Origin: an uncultured Succiniclasticum sp.
GTDB lineage: Bacteria; Bacillota; Negativicutes; Acidaminococcales; Acidaminococcaceae
Assembly: GCA_902801365.1 (NCBI GenBank)
Contig: CADCHY010000012.1
Span: forward strand, 29,295 to 93,294
DNA: 64,000 bases
Reading direction: 5' to 3'
A program made the translations under genes and the position numbers. Shown here in pieces: positions 26,349 to 35,178 of the stretch. Under the pieces are notes generated by a model. The model was not told the DNA's origin. It was given only the letters and a program-made list of their open reading frames with translations, and ran no database searches. How positions within the stretch are numbered: position 1 is the stretch's first letter; each line of letters opens with the position of its first letter.

Positions 26349-27509
26349 TTATACCTTACCGAAATGATGAATCGGTGGAACCGCCACCATACCAAACGCT
26401 GAAATATTGCCGGTTTTGGTATCGACCTTGAGTTCTTTTTTCCTAACTGCCTCTGCCTCCATTAAGCCCATTTGTGTGAATAAAGCATTACCTGTATTAG
26501 AGCCGAACATTTTCTTAATATGTTTACCCATCATAACACGATCCATCATACTGAGTTTCTCAAAATTAAAATCTTCTTTTAATTGCCTGATCCACACAAA
26601 AAATGCACGTTGTCTTTCGGGATGTTCACCCCATTTATCAGCAAAATCTTCGCCCGCATAACTTGGATTTGGTATACTGAAATTCCCGTTTTCTTTTTTA
26701 GTCGAAAACAAATATGTTTCCACGTTATTAACAAACCCCAACAATGTTTCAATAATACTGTCTTCTCCATTATAAAGTTGCGCAGCCAACGTTGTCACAA
26801 TAATTGAAATCGGTTTGTTATCAGCATCATCCTCAAACATTACATCGCGGTGCCGCTTTAATAACTGAACAGCTTGTTGCAGCTTTGATTTTTGTTTTGT
26901 TTGTTTAATAGGTGCCTGAATTGCCATATCCTGAATTGCCACACGCCTTTGCGTTTTACTACCACTTTTATTGCATTGTTGCAAAAACCATTTTACATAC
27001 CCTTTAGGATTACTGCCAATATAACTATATGTATTCTGTTCTTCATCTTTATCAGTAATTTTAATCTGTGTTCCCTCAACAAGATTTTTTGGTACTGCCG
27101 GAATTACATCCATATGGAAGTTAGGCAACTCTTCGTATTCAACATGCCAGCAACGTCGTTTTTCTTCAATTTCTGTTTTTGTCCGTTTATAACCTTTTAG
27201 CCAAGGTTTAACAACTTTGTTTTTCAATTCCCTTGCGGTAAAATCCGTAGCATCATTTACTTCACAAACCAGATCTAAATCATAATCATCTTCATCACTG
27301 ATGGGTTTAATAACCGTTGCCAGTGCAAATGATCCCTGCGGATAAATCTGTACCACACAGCCCGGCATTTCTTCTTCTGTTTTCTTATTAATCCAACTAC
27401 CAAGCGCTTTATATTCCTTATCAGCATCATTAAACAGTTTATCGCTGATATTAATCCTTTTTGCAACATCCGCAAAAATTTTTTCTATGGTTTCTTTAGA
27501 ATACGACAT
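26349..27509 (-). CDS. CBASS cyclic-oligonucleotide synthase (CD-NTase)
   Basis: 386 residues. The nucleotidyltransferase signature is G59-S60 followed by ISDEDDYDLDLVCEV (Asp77-x-Asp79), with a third acidic residue in FHMDVIPAV (Asp134). These are the metal ligands of CD-NTases, which make cyclic di- or trinucleotides on phage infection. The C-terminus ends in PPIHHFGKV; in E2-type CBASS the tail is the conjugation region, but here two residues follow the Gly. AAGGAG precedes the ATG. It is the middle gene of a three-gene operon. Confidence 0.88.
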   Translation of the reverse strand: MSYSKETIEKIFADVAKRINISDKLFNDADKEYKALGSWINKKTEEEMPGCVVQIYPQGSFALATVIKPISDEDDYDLDLVCEVNDATDFTARELKNKVVKPWLKGYKRTKTEIEEKRRCWHVEYEELPNFHMDVIPAVPKNLVEGTQIKITDKDEEQNTYSYIGSNPKGYVKWFLQQCNKSGSKTQRRVAIQDMAIQAPIKQTKQKSKLQQAVQLLKRHRDVMFEDDADNKPISIIVTTLAAQLYNGEDSIIETLLGFVNNVETYLFSTKKENGNFSIPNPSYAGEDFADKWGEHPERQRAFFVWIRQLKEDFNFEKLSMMDRVMMGKHIKKMFGSNTGNALFTQMGLMEAEAVRKKELKVDTKTGNISAFGMVAVPPIHHFGKV

Positions 27510-27524
27510 CTATAACACTTCTCC

Positions 27525-28358
27525 TTAAAAAATTTTTATGTATTTGTTTTCAATAAATTTTCGTCCATCATCATTTGACTGTTCATAAACATTTAAACTT
27601 TTTATACCGTCCCTTCCCCCCGTAGAAAAAACCTCCATTGCAATGTGATAGGAATGCTTTGTGTTAATTGTTGCAAACAGGTTAATCGTATTAACATATT
27701 CAGGCAAACTACGTACTTCTCTGGTAATACGACTAATAAAGTCAGGGCTGTAATACCGACTCCTGTCATCATTTGAACGATCAACTATAATAGTTGTAAA
27801 ATTAATTACCGTTTCCGGTATTTGTTTTCTCCAATTCAATGGATAGGTATCCGCAAGAACCAAATTTACAGTAGGGGTAATCTTTTCGTCATTAAATATT
27901 TTAACTCTCACATTATCAGTTCCCATTTTTTTATCACAGACACCTTCTTCGCATTTAAATTCTTCAAATGCATTATTACAAACAAGTTTAAACTGCATTG
28001 GTATCGGAACTCTTGTCAATGACACTTTCTTATAATTGAGTATACGATTACAAAATAAATAACCATAATATGAATGCCAAACAATTTTATTAGTCAGCGT
28101 CTGTTTTAATACATGTTCCTCATTCCATGAACGAATAATCCATAAAGCCGTCAATATAAACAAAAAACCTAAAATTAACTTTATAATATTGCCATCAATA
28201 TTTATTTTTATAGTAAGTCCAATAATAGGTAATGTAAAAACCGGCGTTAAAATTTGAACTATGTCAAAAAAATAATTATAAATACATAAACCCACAATCA
28301 AAAACAAACCACATACCTGTAAAATCGGTCTCGACCAATCTCTAATACGATCAAGCAA
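27525..28358 (-). CDS. CBASS two-transmembrane effector
   Basis: 277 residues. Two hydrophobic segments (about residues 13-35 and 57-76) are followed by a cytosolic alpha/beta domain of about 190 residues with no recognised enzyme motif. Position as first gene before a CD-NTase and E2 points to a membrane-disrupting effector that senses the cyclic nucleotide (2TM / S-2TM-like, inferred). The start appears to be TTG at 28358, ten bases after a strong GGAGGTG; no ATG precedes the membrane segments. Confidence 0.72.
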   Translation of the reverse strand: MLDRIRDWSRPILQVCGLFLIVGLCIYNYFFDIVQILTPVFTLPIIGLTIKINIDGNIIKLILGFLFILTALWIIRSWNEEHVLKQTLTNKIVWHSYYGYLFCNRILNYKKVSLTRVPIPMQFKLVCNNAFEEFKCEEGVCDKKMGTDNVRVKIFNDEKITPTVNLVLADTYPLNWRKQIPETVINFTTIIVDRSNDDRSRYYSPDFISRITREVRSLPEYVNTINLFATINTKHSYHIAMEVFSTGGRDGIKSLNVYEQSNDDGRKFIENKYIKIF

Positions 28359-28607
28359 AATAGCTAAACACCTCCATCCAAGCCTTACTCTTATCAGTAC
28401 CCCGTCACATCAAATTAATATCAAAACATTTTTTCGTTTTATCGAATTTTTATCCTGATTATTTTATATTATATATATTTTACAACATTAAATAAATTAT
28501 ACAAAACTTTTGTTCTGTTACCATGGTTATATAGAAGATTGGACAAAAAGTCAAACTTTAGAAGATGACAAGTTTTCGGTTTTATAAACTATTCACACAA
28601 TAAAAAA
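28359..28607 (-). promoter_or_regulatory. AT-rich leader of the CBASS operon
   Basis: About 250 bases of very AT-rich DNA without a gene. On the minus strand a TATAAT lies at 28501-28496 with no strong -35 element, so it is only a tentative promoter. Confidence 0.3.
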
Positions 28608-28633
28608 CTGATGCGCTATATAATACGCATCAG
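28608..28633 (-). terminator. Terminator of the restriction-modification operon
   Basis: CTGATGCG / CGCATCAG stem with a 10-base loop, followed on the minus strand by TTTTTTATTG, about 60 bases after the vsr stop. Confidence 0.8.
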
Positions 28634-28694
28634 AGTTGGAAGGCCTATTTCATTATCATTATTTCATCATGACTATCATTAGCTACAATCTAGT

Positions 28695-29144
28695 CTATAT
28701 TTCCAAATATAATTTTGAAGAGGAAAAAAAGTTAAAAACCTGTAGCAAAATATTATCTGAAATCACCTCAGATTTTCTCATTCTGCGTATTGTGCATTCC
28801 CAAACTACCAGGCATTTTATATTCTTCTCTGCCAGCTGTTTTAACACTTCTTCATCACGTTTAACATTTTTTTCAAACTTATCATTCCAGAAATCTGTTC
28901 TGCTTTTGGGCATATAAGCATATTTACAGTTTTTGTGCCTGTGCCAGAAACAGCCATGAACAAAAATCGCCGTATGATATTTTGCAAGGTATAAATCCGG
29001 ATGGCCAGGAATGTTACTGACATTTTTTCTGTAACGGAATCCCCTTGAAAACAGTAATTTCCTGAAAAAAACTTCTGGTTTTGTATCTTTACTCCGTATA
29101 GCAGACATATTCCTGCTTCTGGCTTCTTTCGTCTTAATGTCCAT
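28695..29144 (-). CDS. vsr: Very short patch repair endonuclease Vsr
   Basis: 149 residues. MSAIRSKDTKPEVFFRKLLF, GHPDLYLAKYHTAIFVHGCFWHRH (catalytic Asp and His) and the Cys/His zinc site NCKYA...WEC are the Vsr signatures. It nicks T:G mismatches formed by deamination of 5-methylcytosine in CCWGG-type sites. The start overlaps the endonuclease stop as TAATG, so all three genes of the set are translated together. Confidence 0.93.
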   Translation of the reverse strand: MDIKTKEARSRNMSAIRSKDTKPEVFFRKLLFSRGFRYRKNVSNIPGHPDLYLAKYHTAIFVHGCFWHRHKNCKYAYMPKSRTDFWNDKFEKNVKRDEEVLKQLAEKNIKCLVVWECTIRRMRKSEVISDNILLQVFNFFSSSKLYLEI

Positions 29145-30331
29145 TATGCAGTTTCTTTTTCCTTAATGTACTCAATAAATTTTCCAATGCTCCAGATATG
29201 ATCCTGCCACTCTGCAGGATATGTTCTGATATATGGTTTCGGTACAACAAGGCAAACTTTTTCAGCAGCCATTTCTTCCATCTGTTTTACAGATATTCCC
29301 TGTTGCAGTGTGCAGAGGAATTTCGTTTCATCCCTTAAACGATCTGCTTCATTAAGAATCTGCCTCCACCTGTCTTTACAGGTAGTTTTGGCAGCAAGTG
29401 AAGTCAATTTTGACGTTGTAAAAGAGGGATTGTGATAAGCAGCACCTGATGGGAAAATGAAATCCGGTGTTTTGTTTCCTTCTGTAACGACCTGGGATTC
29501 AAAGGCGATTTCATTTCCACTGAAAAGTGCGGCCAGGTGATTTTCCAGACTTTTTCCGGCTCTGCTCTTTCTCCGGTTTATCAATGATTTAGCCAGCTCA
29601 ATAAATTCGTCAATACTATTAAAACCCCGTTCTATAGTTGGCCATTCGAGTGCATGTTCTACTGCTTTAAACACACGGTATTCTTCATTGGTCCAGTCTA
29701 TAAGTTTTCTGTCCGGATTGATCCTGATGTAGTCGTCATGATTGTAGATTTCTCCCTGAATCAGTCTTGCAATTTTTGCCATAACTTTTGTCTCAGGGAA
29801 CTTTGTGTCAGGCCCGAGACTGTTGATAAATCGATTTATGGCTTCTTCTTCTCTGGTTTCTAACTTCACGGAACCAGTATCAATCAGTGAATTGGTCTGA
29901 GTTGGACTCATACCAAAAGAATCCAAAAACTGGTCAATCAAGTCTGCATTATCCAGAATAAATGCGCTATATGTTTCTTCCGTATACTTTACAAGTACAA
30001 ATAGAGAACCTGTATACTCCGGTCTGAGAAATTCAAAATCCCTGCCAAAATTAGTAATCCGATATTCGTTACGTGTCCCCTGTCCATAATAAATGAAACG
30101 TGTTTCAGTGGTTTTACCATCCTGCCACTCTATATTGACCCACCTGTCATGGTTCTGCCCCTTTTCAAAAAGCTGATCAAAAATAATCGGAACAGCAGGT
30201 TTTGCTATATAAATACCTGCCTGATGTCCACCGGTTTTACCAGTATCATTGGCAGAAAGGAACTTGCAAAACGACTTCTTTCCACCCATTACGGAAAGGA
30301 TTGCCTGTGTTGCCAGATTCTGTGTAACCAT
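29144..30331 (-). CDS. EcoRII-family type II restriction endonuclease
   Basis: 395 residues. The N-terminal effector-binding domain has LSANDTGKTGGHQAGIYIAK, and the C-terminal catalytic domain has AGKSLENHLAALF, VVTEGNKTPDFIFPS and LAAKTTCKDRWRQIL (the P-D...K core of EcoRII-C). This family recognises CCWGG and usually needs two sites. Full length, with no frameshift. It lies 14 bases downstream of the C5-methylase gene. Confidence 0.92.
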   Translation of the reverse strand: MVTQNLATQAILSVMGGKKSFCKFLSANDTGKTGGHQAGIYIAKPAVPIIFDQLFEKGQNHDRWVNIEWQDGKTTETRFIYYGQGTRNEYRITNFGRDFEFLRPEYTGSLFVLVKYTEETYSAFILDNADLIDQFLDSFGMSPTQTNSLIDTGSVKLETREEEAINRFINSLGPDTKFPETKVMAKIARLIQGEIYNHDDYIRINPDRKLIDWTNEEYRVFKAVEHALEWPTIERGFNSIDEFIELAKSLINRRKSRAGKSLENHLAALFSGNEIAFESQVVTEGNKTPDFIFPSGAAYHNPSFTTSKLTSLAAKTTCKDRWRQILNEADRLRDETKFLCTLQQGISVKQMEEMAAEKVCLVVPKPYIRTYPAEWQDHIWSIGKFIEYIKEKETA

Positions 30332-30345
30332 AATCTCCGCCTTTC

Positions 30346-31488
30346 TTACAAAGCTATTTTATAATTATCAACGGCCTCAAGTTCATGCAGCTTTTTTACG
30401 ATTAGCTGAGCAACATTTGTCATAAGAGGTACCACGACAGAATTACCAAACTGCATATAGGCCTGGGTATCAGAAACAGGTATTTTAAACGTATCAGGGA
30501 AGCCTTGAAGACGCGCACATTCTCTTGGCGTAAGCTTACGCGGATTTTTACCTTCCTGGGCAATCAGTATTTCCGAACCGTCTTTATAATATCTGGCACT
30601 CAGTGTCCTTGCAGCTCCGTCACGCGGGGCAATACCATAACCAAATCCGTTGCCTTTTGCTTTATGCTTTGCAGCATAATCTTGAAGATACTGCCACAAC
30701 TTGTCTGACAACGTATATTTGTCAGAAACATAATCCTGAAGAATCCCAGCCATAACCGGTCTGGGATCAGCAGGTGTAATATCAAAACTGAAATCAACAT
30801 CAGTTCCAAAACGTTTTCTGTCAAAGCCTACAATAATAATTCTTTCTCTATGCTGCGGTACATAATTCTGCCCGTCAATCACCTGATAAAAAATTTTATA
30901 ATCAAGTTCATCCAGCGATTCACAGATCACTTTAAATGTACGACCCTTATCATGGCTGCAGAGATTCTTTACATTCTCCAGCATAAAAGCCTTCGGCCTT
31001 TTCGCTTTTATAATCCGGCAAACATCAAAAAACAGAGTTCCCTGAGTCTTATCCTCAAACCCCGTAGCACGACCCAGGCTGTTTTTCTTGGAAACGCCGG
31101 CAATAGAAAAAGGCTGGCAGGGAAAACCAGCCACCAGAATATCATGATCCGGGATGTTTTCAGCCTCAACTTTTGTTATATCACCATCTGGCACTTCTCC
31201 AAAATTAGAAAAATATGTCCGCTGACAGTATTTATTCCATTCATTGGAATAAACACACTGCCCGCCTGCCGTTTCAAACGCAATGCGCATGCCACCGATA
31301 CCGGCGAACAGATCAATAAAAGTAAAATCACCACTTTTCAGACTGCGTTTCTGCTTCTGCTGTTCAAACAGATCCATCAGAGCAAACGAAATACATTCCT
31401 GAACTGTCTGACCGGAATACTTTGCATATTCTGCCAGTTCTTCGTAAACAACATCATCTAAACGTACATGAATTTGTTTATTACCCAT
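30346..31488 (-). CDS. DNA cytosine-C5 methyltransferase with ribbon-helix-helix-like N-terminus
   Basis: 380 residues. Motif [17 protein letters not shown], motif [13 protein letters not shown] (catalytic Cys), motif [11 protein letters not shown], motif [15 protein letters not shown] and motif [11 protein letters not shown] are all intact. The first 45 residues ([20 protein letters not shown]) look like a ribbon-helix-helix/CopG fold and could allow autoregulation. The neighbours imply CCWGG specificity (Dcm/M.EcoRII type), the same motif reported for the DISARM methylase DrmMII. GGAGG lies 5 bases before the ATG. Confidence 0.93.
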   Translation of the reverse strand: MGNKQIHVRLDDVVYEELAEYAKYSGQTVQECISFALMDLFEQQKQKRSLKSGDFTFIDLFAGIGGMRIAFETAGGQCVYSNEWNKYCQRTYFSNFGEVPDGDITKVEAENIPDHDILVAGFPCQPFSIAGVSKKNSLGRATGFEDKTQGTLFFDVCRIIKAKRPKAFMLENVKNLCSHDKGRTFKVICESLDELDYKIFYQVIDGQNYVPQHRERIIIVGFDRKRFGTDVDFSFDITPADPRPVMAGILQDYVSDKYTLSDKLWQYLQDYAAKHKAKGNGFGYGIAPRDGAARTLSARYYKDGSEILIAQEGKNPRKLTPRECARLQGFPDTFKIPVSDTQAYMQFGNSVVVPLMTNVAQLIVKKLHELEAVDNYKIAL

Positions 31489-31527
31489 ATAAACCTCCGG
31501 GAATTTTTTTATACCAGTTTCATCCCT

Positions 31528-31556
31528 ATTTTACCACTTCGGCACAAAAAAAACAA
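31528..31556 (-). promoter_or_regulatory. Promoter of the restriction-modification operon
   Basis: On the minus strand, TTGTTT (31556-31551), a 17-base spacer and TAAAAT (31533-31528), 40 bases upstream of the methylase start. It separates the restriction set from the DrmA/DrmB operon. Confidence 0.55.
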
Positions 31557-31596
31557 TGCGCGGGAAATTAATGGTGTATGTTTTTTCCCAGAGTTT

Positions 31597-33321
31597 TTAA
31601 TGCTGTATATGTTTAAAACCGTTCAGAATCATTTGCTGTCTTTCTGATTCAGTTTTTAAATCATACAGAATATAAAGTTTTGTAATAGCTCTTGAAATGG
31701 CTACATAATTTAATAGCCTGATATCATCATCAGAAAAGTTATCAACATCGGACAAAATAACTACTTTTGCTTCAAGACCTTTATAAGAAGAAATGGTTGA
31801 AAAGCGTACCTCATTTTTACTGGCTCTCCATAAAGAACCGCTGGTTTTCAATGTACCATTGTCCTTGGAAAGACCATGGGTTAAACAATTTTGACTATTA
31901 TTAATAGAATATCGTGATAATATAATAAAATCACTGCCGTTAAGACCACTGTTTCTTATATCACGAATAAGATCATTCAATTTTGCGTTCTCATCGACTT
32001 TATCATCATAACTAATATATTCAACTTTAGGCCCTACAACTGTAGATTTACCTTGGTCCTGAATATTTGTCGAAAGAATATTTGCATTAACAATTTCTCT
32101 GGTATTGCGGCAATTTATACGCAGCTTCCAAGACATGGCATGTGACTCATTACGCAAAATCTCAAGAACCGAGGACAATAAGTTATCACTATTAAAAATG
32201 TTCTGGTTAGAATCATAGAAAATAGCCCAACACCCATTAATAAGTCCGCCTTTGACGAAACGCTCAATACATTTCATATAATTATTTTTCATTATATCCT
32301 GACCTTCATCTATGACAAGGAAGTCATATGATGGTACAGAACTTAATTGCAAACACTTTGTTGGAAGCTCTGAATTGTAAAAATTGTCCCCGTAATTGTC
32401 TGAACCTTCAATATTACAAAGGTGCATCATAAGTGCATGAAGTGTGACAACATTAATTTTCAGTTGTTCCTTTTGCACGATCGATGCAACATATTGCGCA
32501 ATATTACGATTATAACAAAGATAAAGAACGCTTTTCCCTTCCCAGTATGCACGCCTTGCCTGTTCCATGGCAATCAACGTTTTACCTGTTCCTGCGCCAC
32601 CTGCGACAAGCACTCTGGGATTATCTGCAAAAGATTCCAATAATTCATATTGCTCACCAGTTAATGCGCATAATTCTTTCACAGTACGTTCAACTGATTC
32701 CTTTAAAGACGGGACAAAATGAAAATCGCCTCTCAGGAGGTTCGCCATAGCTTCAACTTCTTCATCCGAAAGACAACCACCCTGAAAACCATGCTTTTCC
32801 AAACAATTGCGATGCCAGTAGTCAAAAGAACTGGAAATAATTTTATCTAAAGAACAGCCAGTATTTGCATCAAAAAGAATATCAGAAATAATATCAATGC
32901 CCTCAAAACCAAATGAACAATCAGGCATAATAACCGCACAAGCATACTGACATCGAACCAACGGGCTGTATTCACCTAGCCGTTTTATCATGAATTTACG
33001 CAGTGAATGCATATTACCCTGGACTTGCTGAAAAGGGCCTTCCGTCTTTGATGATTCTTTCCCATATCGATTTGTAAAAGTCCAGATACCGTTATGCCGT
33101 GAAACCCTTCCACCCTTAACCTCAAGACAAAGGACCCCCTCCCGGCAAATGATAACAAAATCAATCTCACCAAAAATCTTGTTACTATGTTCTGACACGC
33201 CAAGCGAATGGAGTACAACACATTTATAATTTGTATGTGCGTTTTTAAAATCATTAAACAGTTTTTTTTCAGCGTCACTTTTTATTTCTGGCGCCAAAAT
33301 ATCCGGAATCAGCTGTACCAT
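31597..33321 (-). CDS. NERD-domain nuclease fused to a UvrD-type helicase
   Basis: 574 residues. The N-terminal NERD domain has GEIDFVIICREGVLCLEVKGG (D...E-x-K). Walker A VAGGAGTGKTLIAMEQA is near residue 240, Walker B is FLVIDEGQDI, and SYKGLEAKVVILSDV plus NYVAISRAITKLYIL are the C-terminal SF1 motifs. It lies 2 bases downstream of DrmB and is the only obvious nuclease in this operon, so it could replace the missing DrmC activity (inference). Confidence 0.85.
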   Translation of the reverse strand: MVQLIPDILAPEIKSDAEKKLFNDFKNAHTNYKCVVLHSLGVSEHSNKIFGEIDFVIICREGVLCLEVKGGRVSRHNGIWTFTNRYGKESSKTEGPFQQVQGNMHSLRKFMIKRLGEYSPLVRCQYACAVIMPDCSFGFEGIDIISDILFDANTGCSLDKIISSSFDYWHRNCLEKHGFQGGCLSDEEVEAMANLLRGDFHFVPSLKESVERTVKELCALTGEQYELLESFADNPRVLVAGGAGTGKTLIAMEQARRAYWEGKSVLYLCYNRNIAQYVASIVQKEQLKINVVTLHALMMHLCNIEGSDNYGDNFYNSELPTKCLQLSSVPSYDFLVIDEGQDIMKNNYMKCIERFVKGGLINGCWAIFYDSNQNIFNSDNLLSSVLEILRNESHAMSWKLRINCRNTREIVNANILSTNIQDQGKSTVVGPKVEYISYDDKVDENAKLNDLIRDIRNSGLNGSDFIILSRYSINNSQNCLTHGLSKDNGTLKTSGSLWRASKNEVRFSTISSYKGLEAKVVILSDVDNFSDDDIRLLNYVAISRAITKLYILYDLKTESERQQMILNGFKHIQH

Positions 33322-33323
33322 GT

Positions 33324-35174
33324 TTAACTCCTGTCAACTAATAATGGACCAAAGAAGCCCTTATCCCTTTTTTCAATTGTTCCAACAACGGAAGCTCTGT
33401 CCAGAAGACAATTTCTCATTTCACAGCATGTTTCCGGCAACAATGCACAGGCATGACATGCTGCATAATTTAAAGAATCATAACCCTGGGCTTTGGATTC
33501 AATGCACACAGGATCAGAGGAACACCATGAAGCTTCCTGTAGCATGTTCCTGAAAATCAATTCAAAGGCATCAGTGTGTCCATTCCTGACCAGCCCGCCA
33601 AGGCTTCCATCAGAATCAGAAGAAGAAGTATACAGTAAAATACCTGCCATTCTAACATTTGAACCCGGATATGTACTGTAAATTCTCTCTTTAATAGAGG
33701 CACCAGAATAACCACACTCAAACGTTAACTGACGAATCAGAAGATGGGCCAGTGTGTGCAACAGTACATACCTTGCTGAAAAATTGTCACATCCTACATT
33801 ACTTGATTGCAGCCTTGCTCCCATAGGAACATAATCATCTGCTGTATTAACCTCCCATTTTTTTAGAGCTTCTTCCTTTAATCTGATAAAAATACCTTCT
33901 CCCAGTAAATCTATTGCAGGCAGCCAATTTAGATCTGTGTCACTTAACGGAACACAGTCTTTTGTAAGATGGTAACCTTCAAATCTTTCATCCTGTAAAT
34001 CTGGCTGTTCCGGCGATATCCGGCGAAATCCTCTGAGCGCCAGAACTTCTCTTAGCCTTTTGACAAGAATAACATCTTCCAAGTAGTCCTCAAGGAACTG
34101 AGGCACAACAGTTCGTTCTATACGAAACTGTACATCTTCTGGCCTGTTATAATTACCTGAACAGAAAACTCTGTATTCATCTTCCAGCAGATTCTGTTTT
34201 GTATATTCGCTCTCATCAAAGCTTCCGTACCGTTTTTTTATTTCTTCTATCAGTTCTTCAAGTGTGCATATGCCTGTGGCCAAAAACGGCTGAAAAACAG
34301 CCAAAGCAACAGCTTTCAATGTTTCTTCAGACGGATTATTGTCCAGTATTGGTTTTATATTTTCCCATTTGTCGTCTATTTCCTGCTGAATTTTAGTGCT
34401 CCATGGAGGGATTGTCAGTGCACTTGCGGTTATTGAAAAGTAAATATTTGAAGCACCGCGTTGCAGGGCACGCACATGCGCAGTACACTTCACCGGATCA
34501 GAAAACTCTTTTCTTCTTCCCAGCCATGGCCGTCTTCCGTGACACGAATAACCGTTCATGGCATCTTTACTGAAACAACCGGCCATAGAACGAGTTTTCC
34601 CACAGGCAGTACATTTTATGACAATACTGTCAAGTCCGCTGGTTTTATCAGAAAACTCTATACGAAGAATTCCATCCCTTTTTTCTGCAGGACAGTCCGA
34701 TATATTTCCATAATGAACCCACCAGTCGTAAGGAAAATCTTCAAGATGTCCATTTGTACACGCAACAACAAATCTGGAAGGCACGATTTTCTTTTTGGAA
34801 TGCCCGTCTGAACAAGTGTTATCGTCCCCAAATACCCAGTATGGCATCAGTTTACCACACTTTTCGTCAGGGCAAAAATGATAATATGGAAACCGAAAAG
34901 CAGGAATGTCTGGCTGCGGTTCATTATTCTCTGATTCCGATACAAACGGTTCTTTAAAATATGAAACTTTTAACATCTTTTCAAGGTTTGGCTCATGAAG
35001 AATGCGACTCCAGGAATTCCAGAGGTTAGTACCTGCCATAATTACAGAATAACCGGGCATGTCTACAATTGAGCCGCTCCCAAAAGTTGTAACAAGCTGT
35101 GTCTTTCGTACAGAACCAACAACTTTTTTCTTTTCTTCGGGAACTTTTGACTTACCTGTATTTATTCTTACCAT
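33324..35174 (-). CDS. drmB: DrmB-like DUF1998 protein
   Basis: 616 residues. The N-terminus SVRKTQLVTTFGSGSIVDMPG is the typical DrmB opening. Cysteine pairs CPDEKCGKLM, CTACGKTRSMAGC and the C-terminal DUF1998 box YAACHACALLPETCCEMRNC are present. DrmB partners the DrmA helicase in DISARM, forming a complex that restricts incoming unmethylated DNA. The ATG at 35174 has GGGAGG 8 bases upstream and lies 4 bases past the DrmA stop. Confidence 0.88.
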   Translation of the reverse strand: MVRINTGKSKVPEEKKKVVGSVRKTQLVTTFGSGSIVDMPGYSVIMAGTNLWNSWSRILHEPNLEKMLKVSYFKEPFVSESENNEPQPDIPAFRFPYYHFCPDEKCGKLMPYWVFGDDNTCSDGHSKKKIVPSRFVVACTNGHLEDFPYDWWVHYGNISDCPAEKRDGILRIEFSDKTSGLDSIVIKCTACGKTRSMAGCFSKDAMNGYSCHGRRPWLGRRKEFSDPVKCTAHVRALQRGASNIYFSITASALTIPPWSTKIQQEIDDKWENIKPILDNNPSEETLKAVALAVFQPFLATGICTLEELIEEIKKRYGSFDESEYTKQNLLEDEYRVFCSGNYNRPEDVQFRIERTVVPQFLEDYLEDVILVKRLREVLALRGFRRISPEQPDLQDERFEGYHLTKDCVPLSDTDLNWLPAIDLLGEGIFIRLKEEALKKWEVNTADDYVPMGARLQSSNVGCDNFSARYVLLHTLAHLLIRQLTFECGYSGASIKERIYSTYPGSNVRMAGILLYTSSSDSDGSLGGLVRNGHTDAFELIFRNMLQEASWCSSDPVCIESKAQGYDSLNYAACHACALLPETCCEMRNCLLDRASVVGTIEKRDKGFFGPLLVDRS

Positions 35175-35178
35175 ATCA

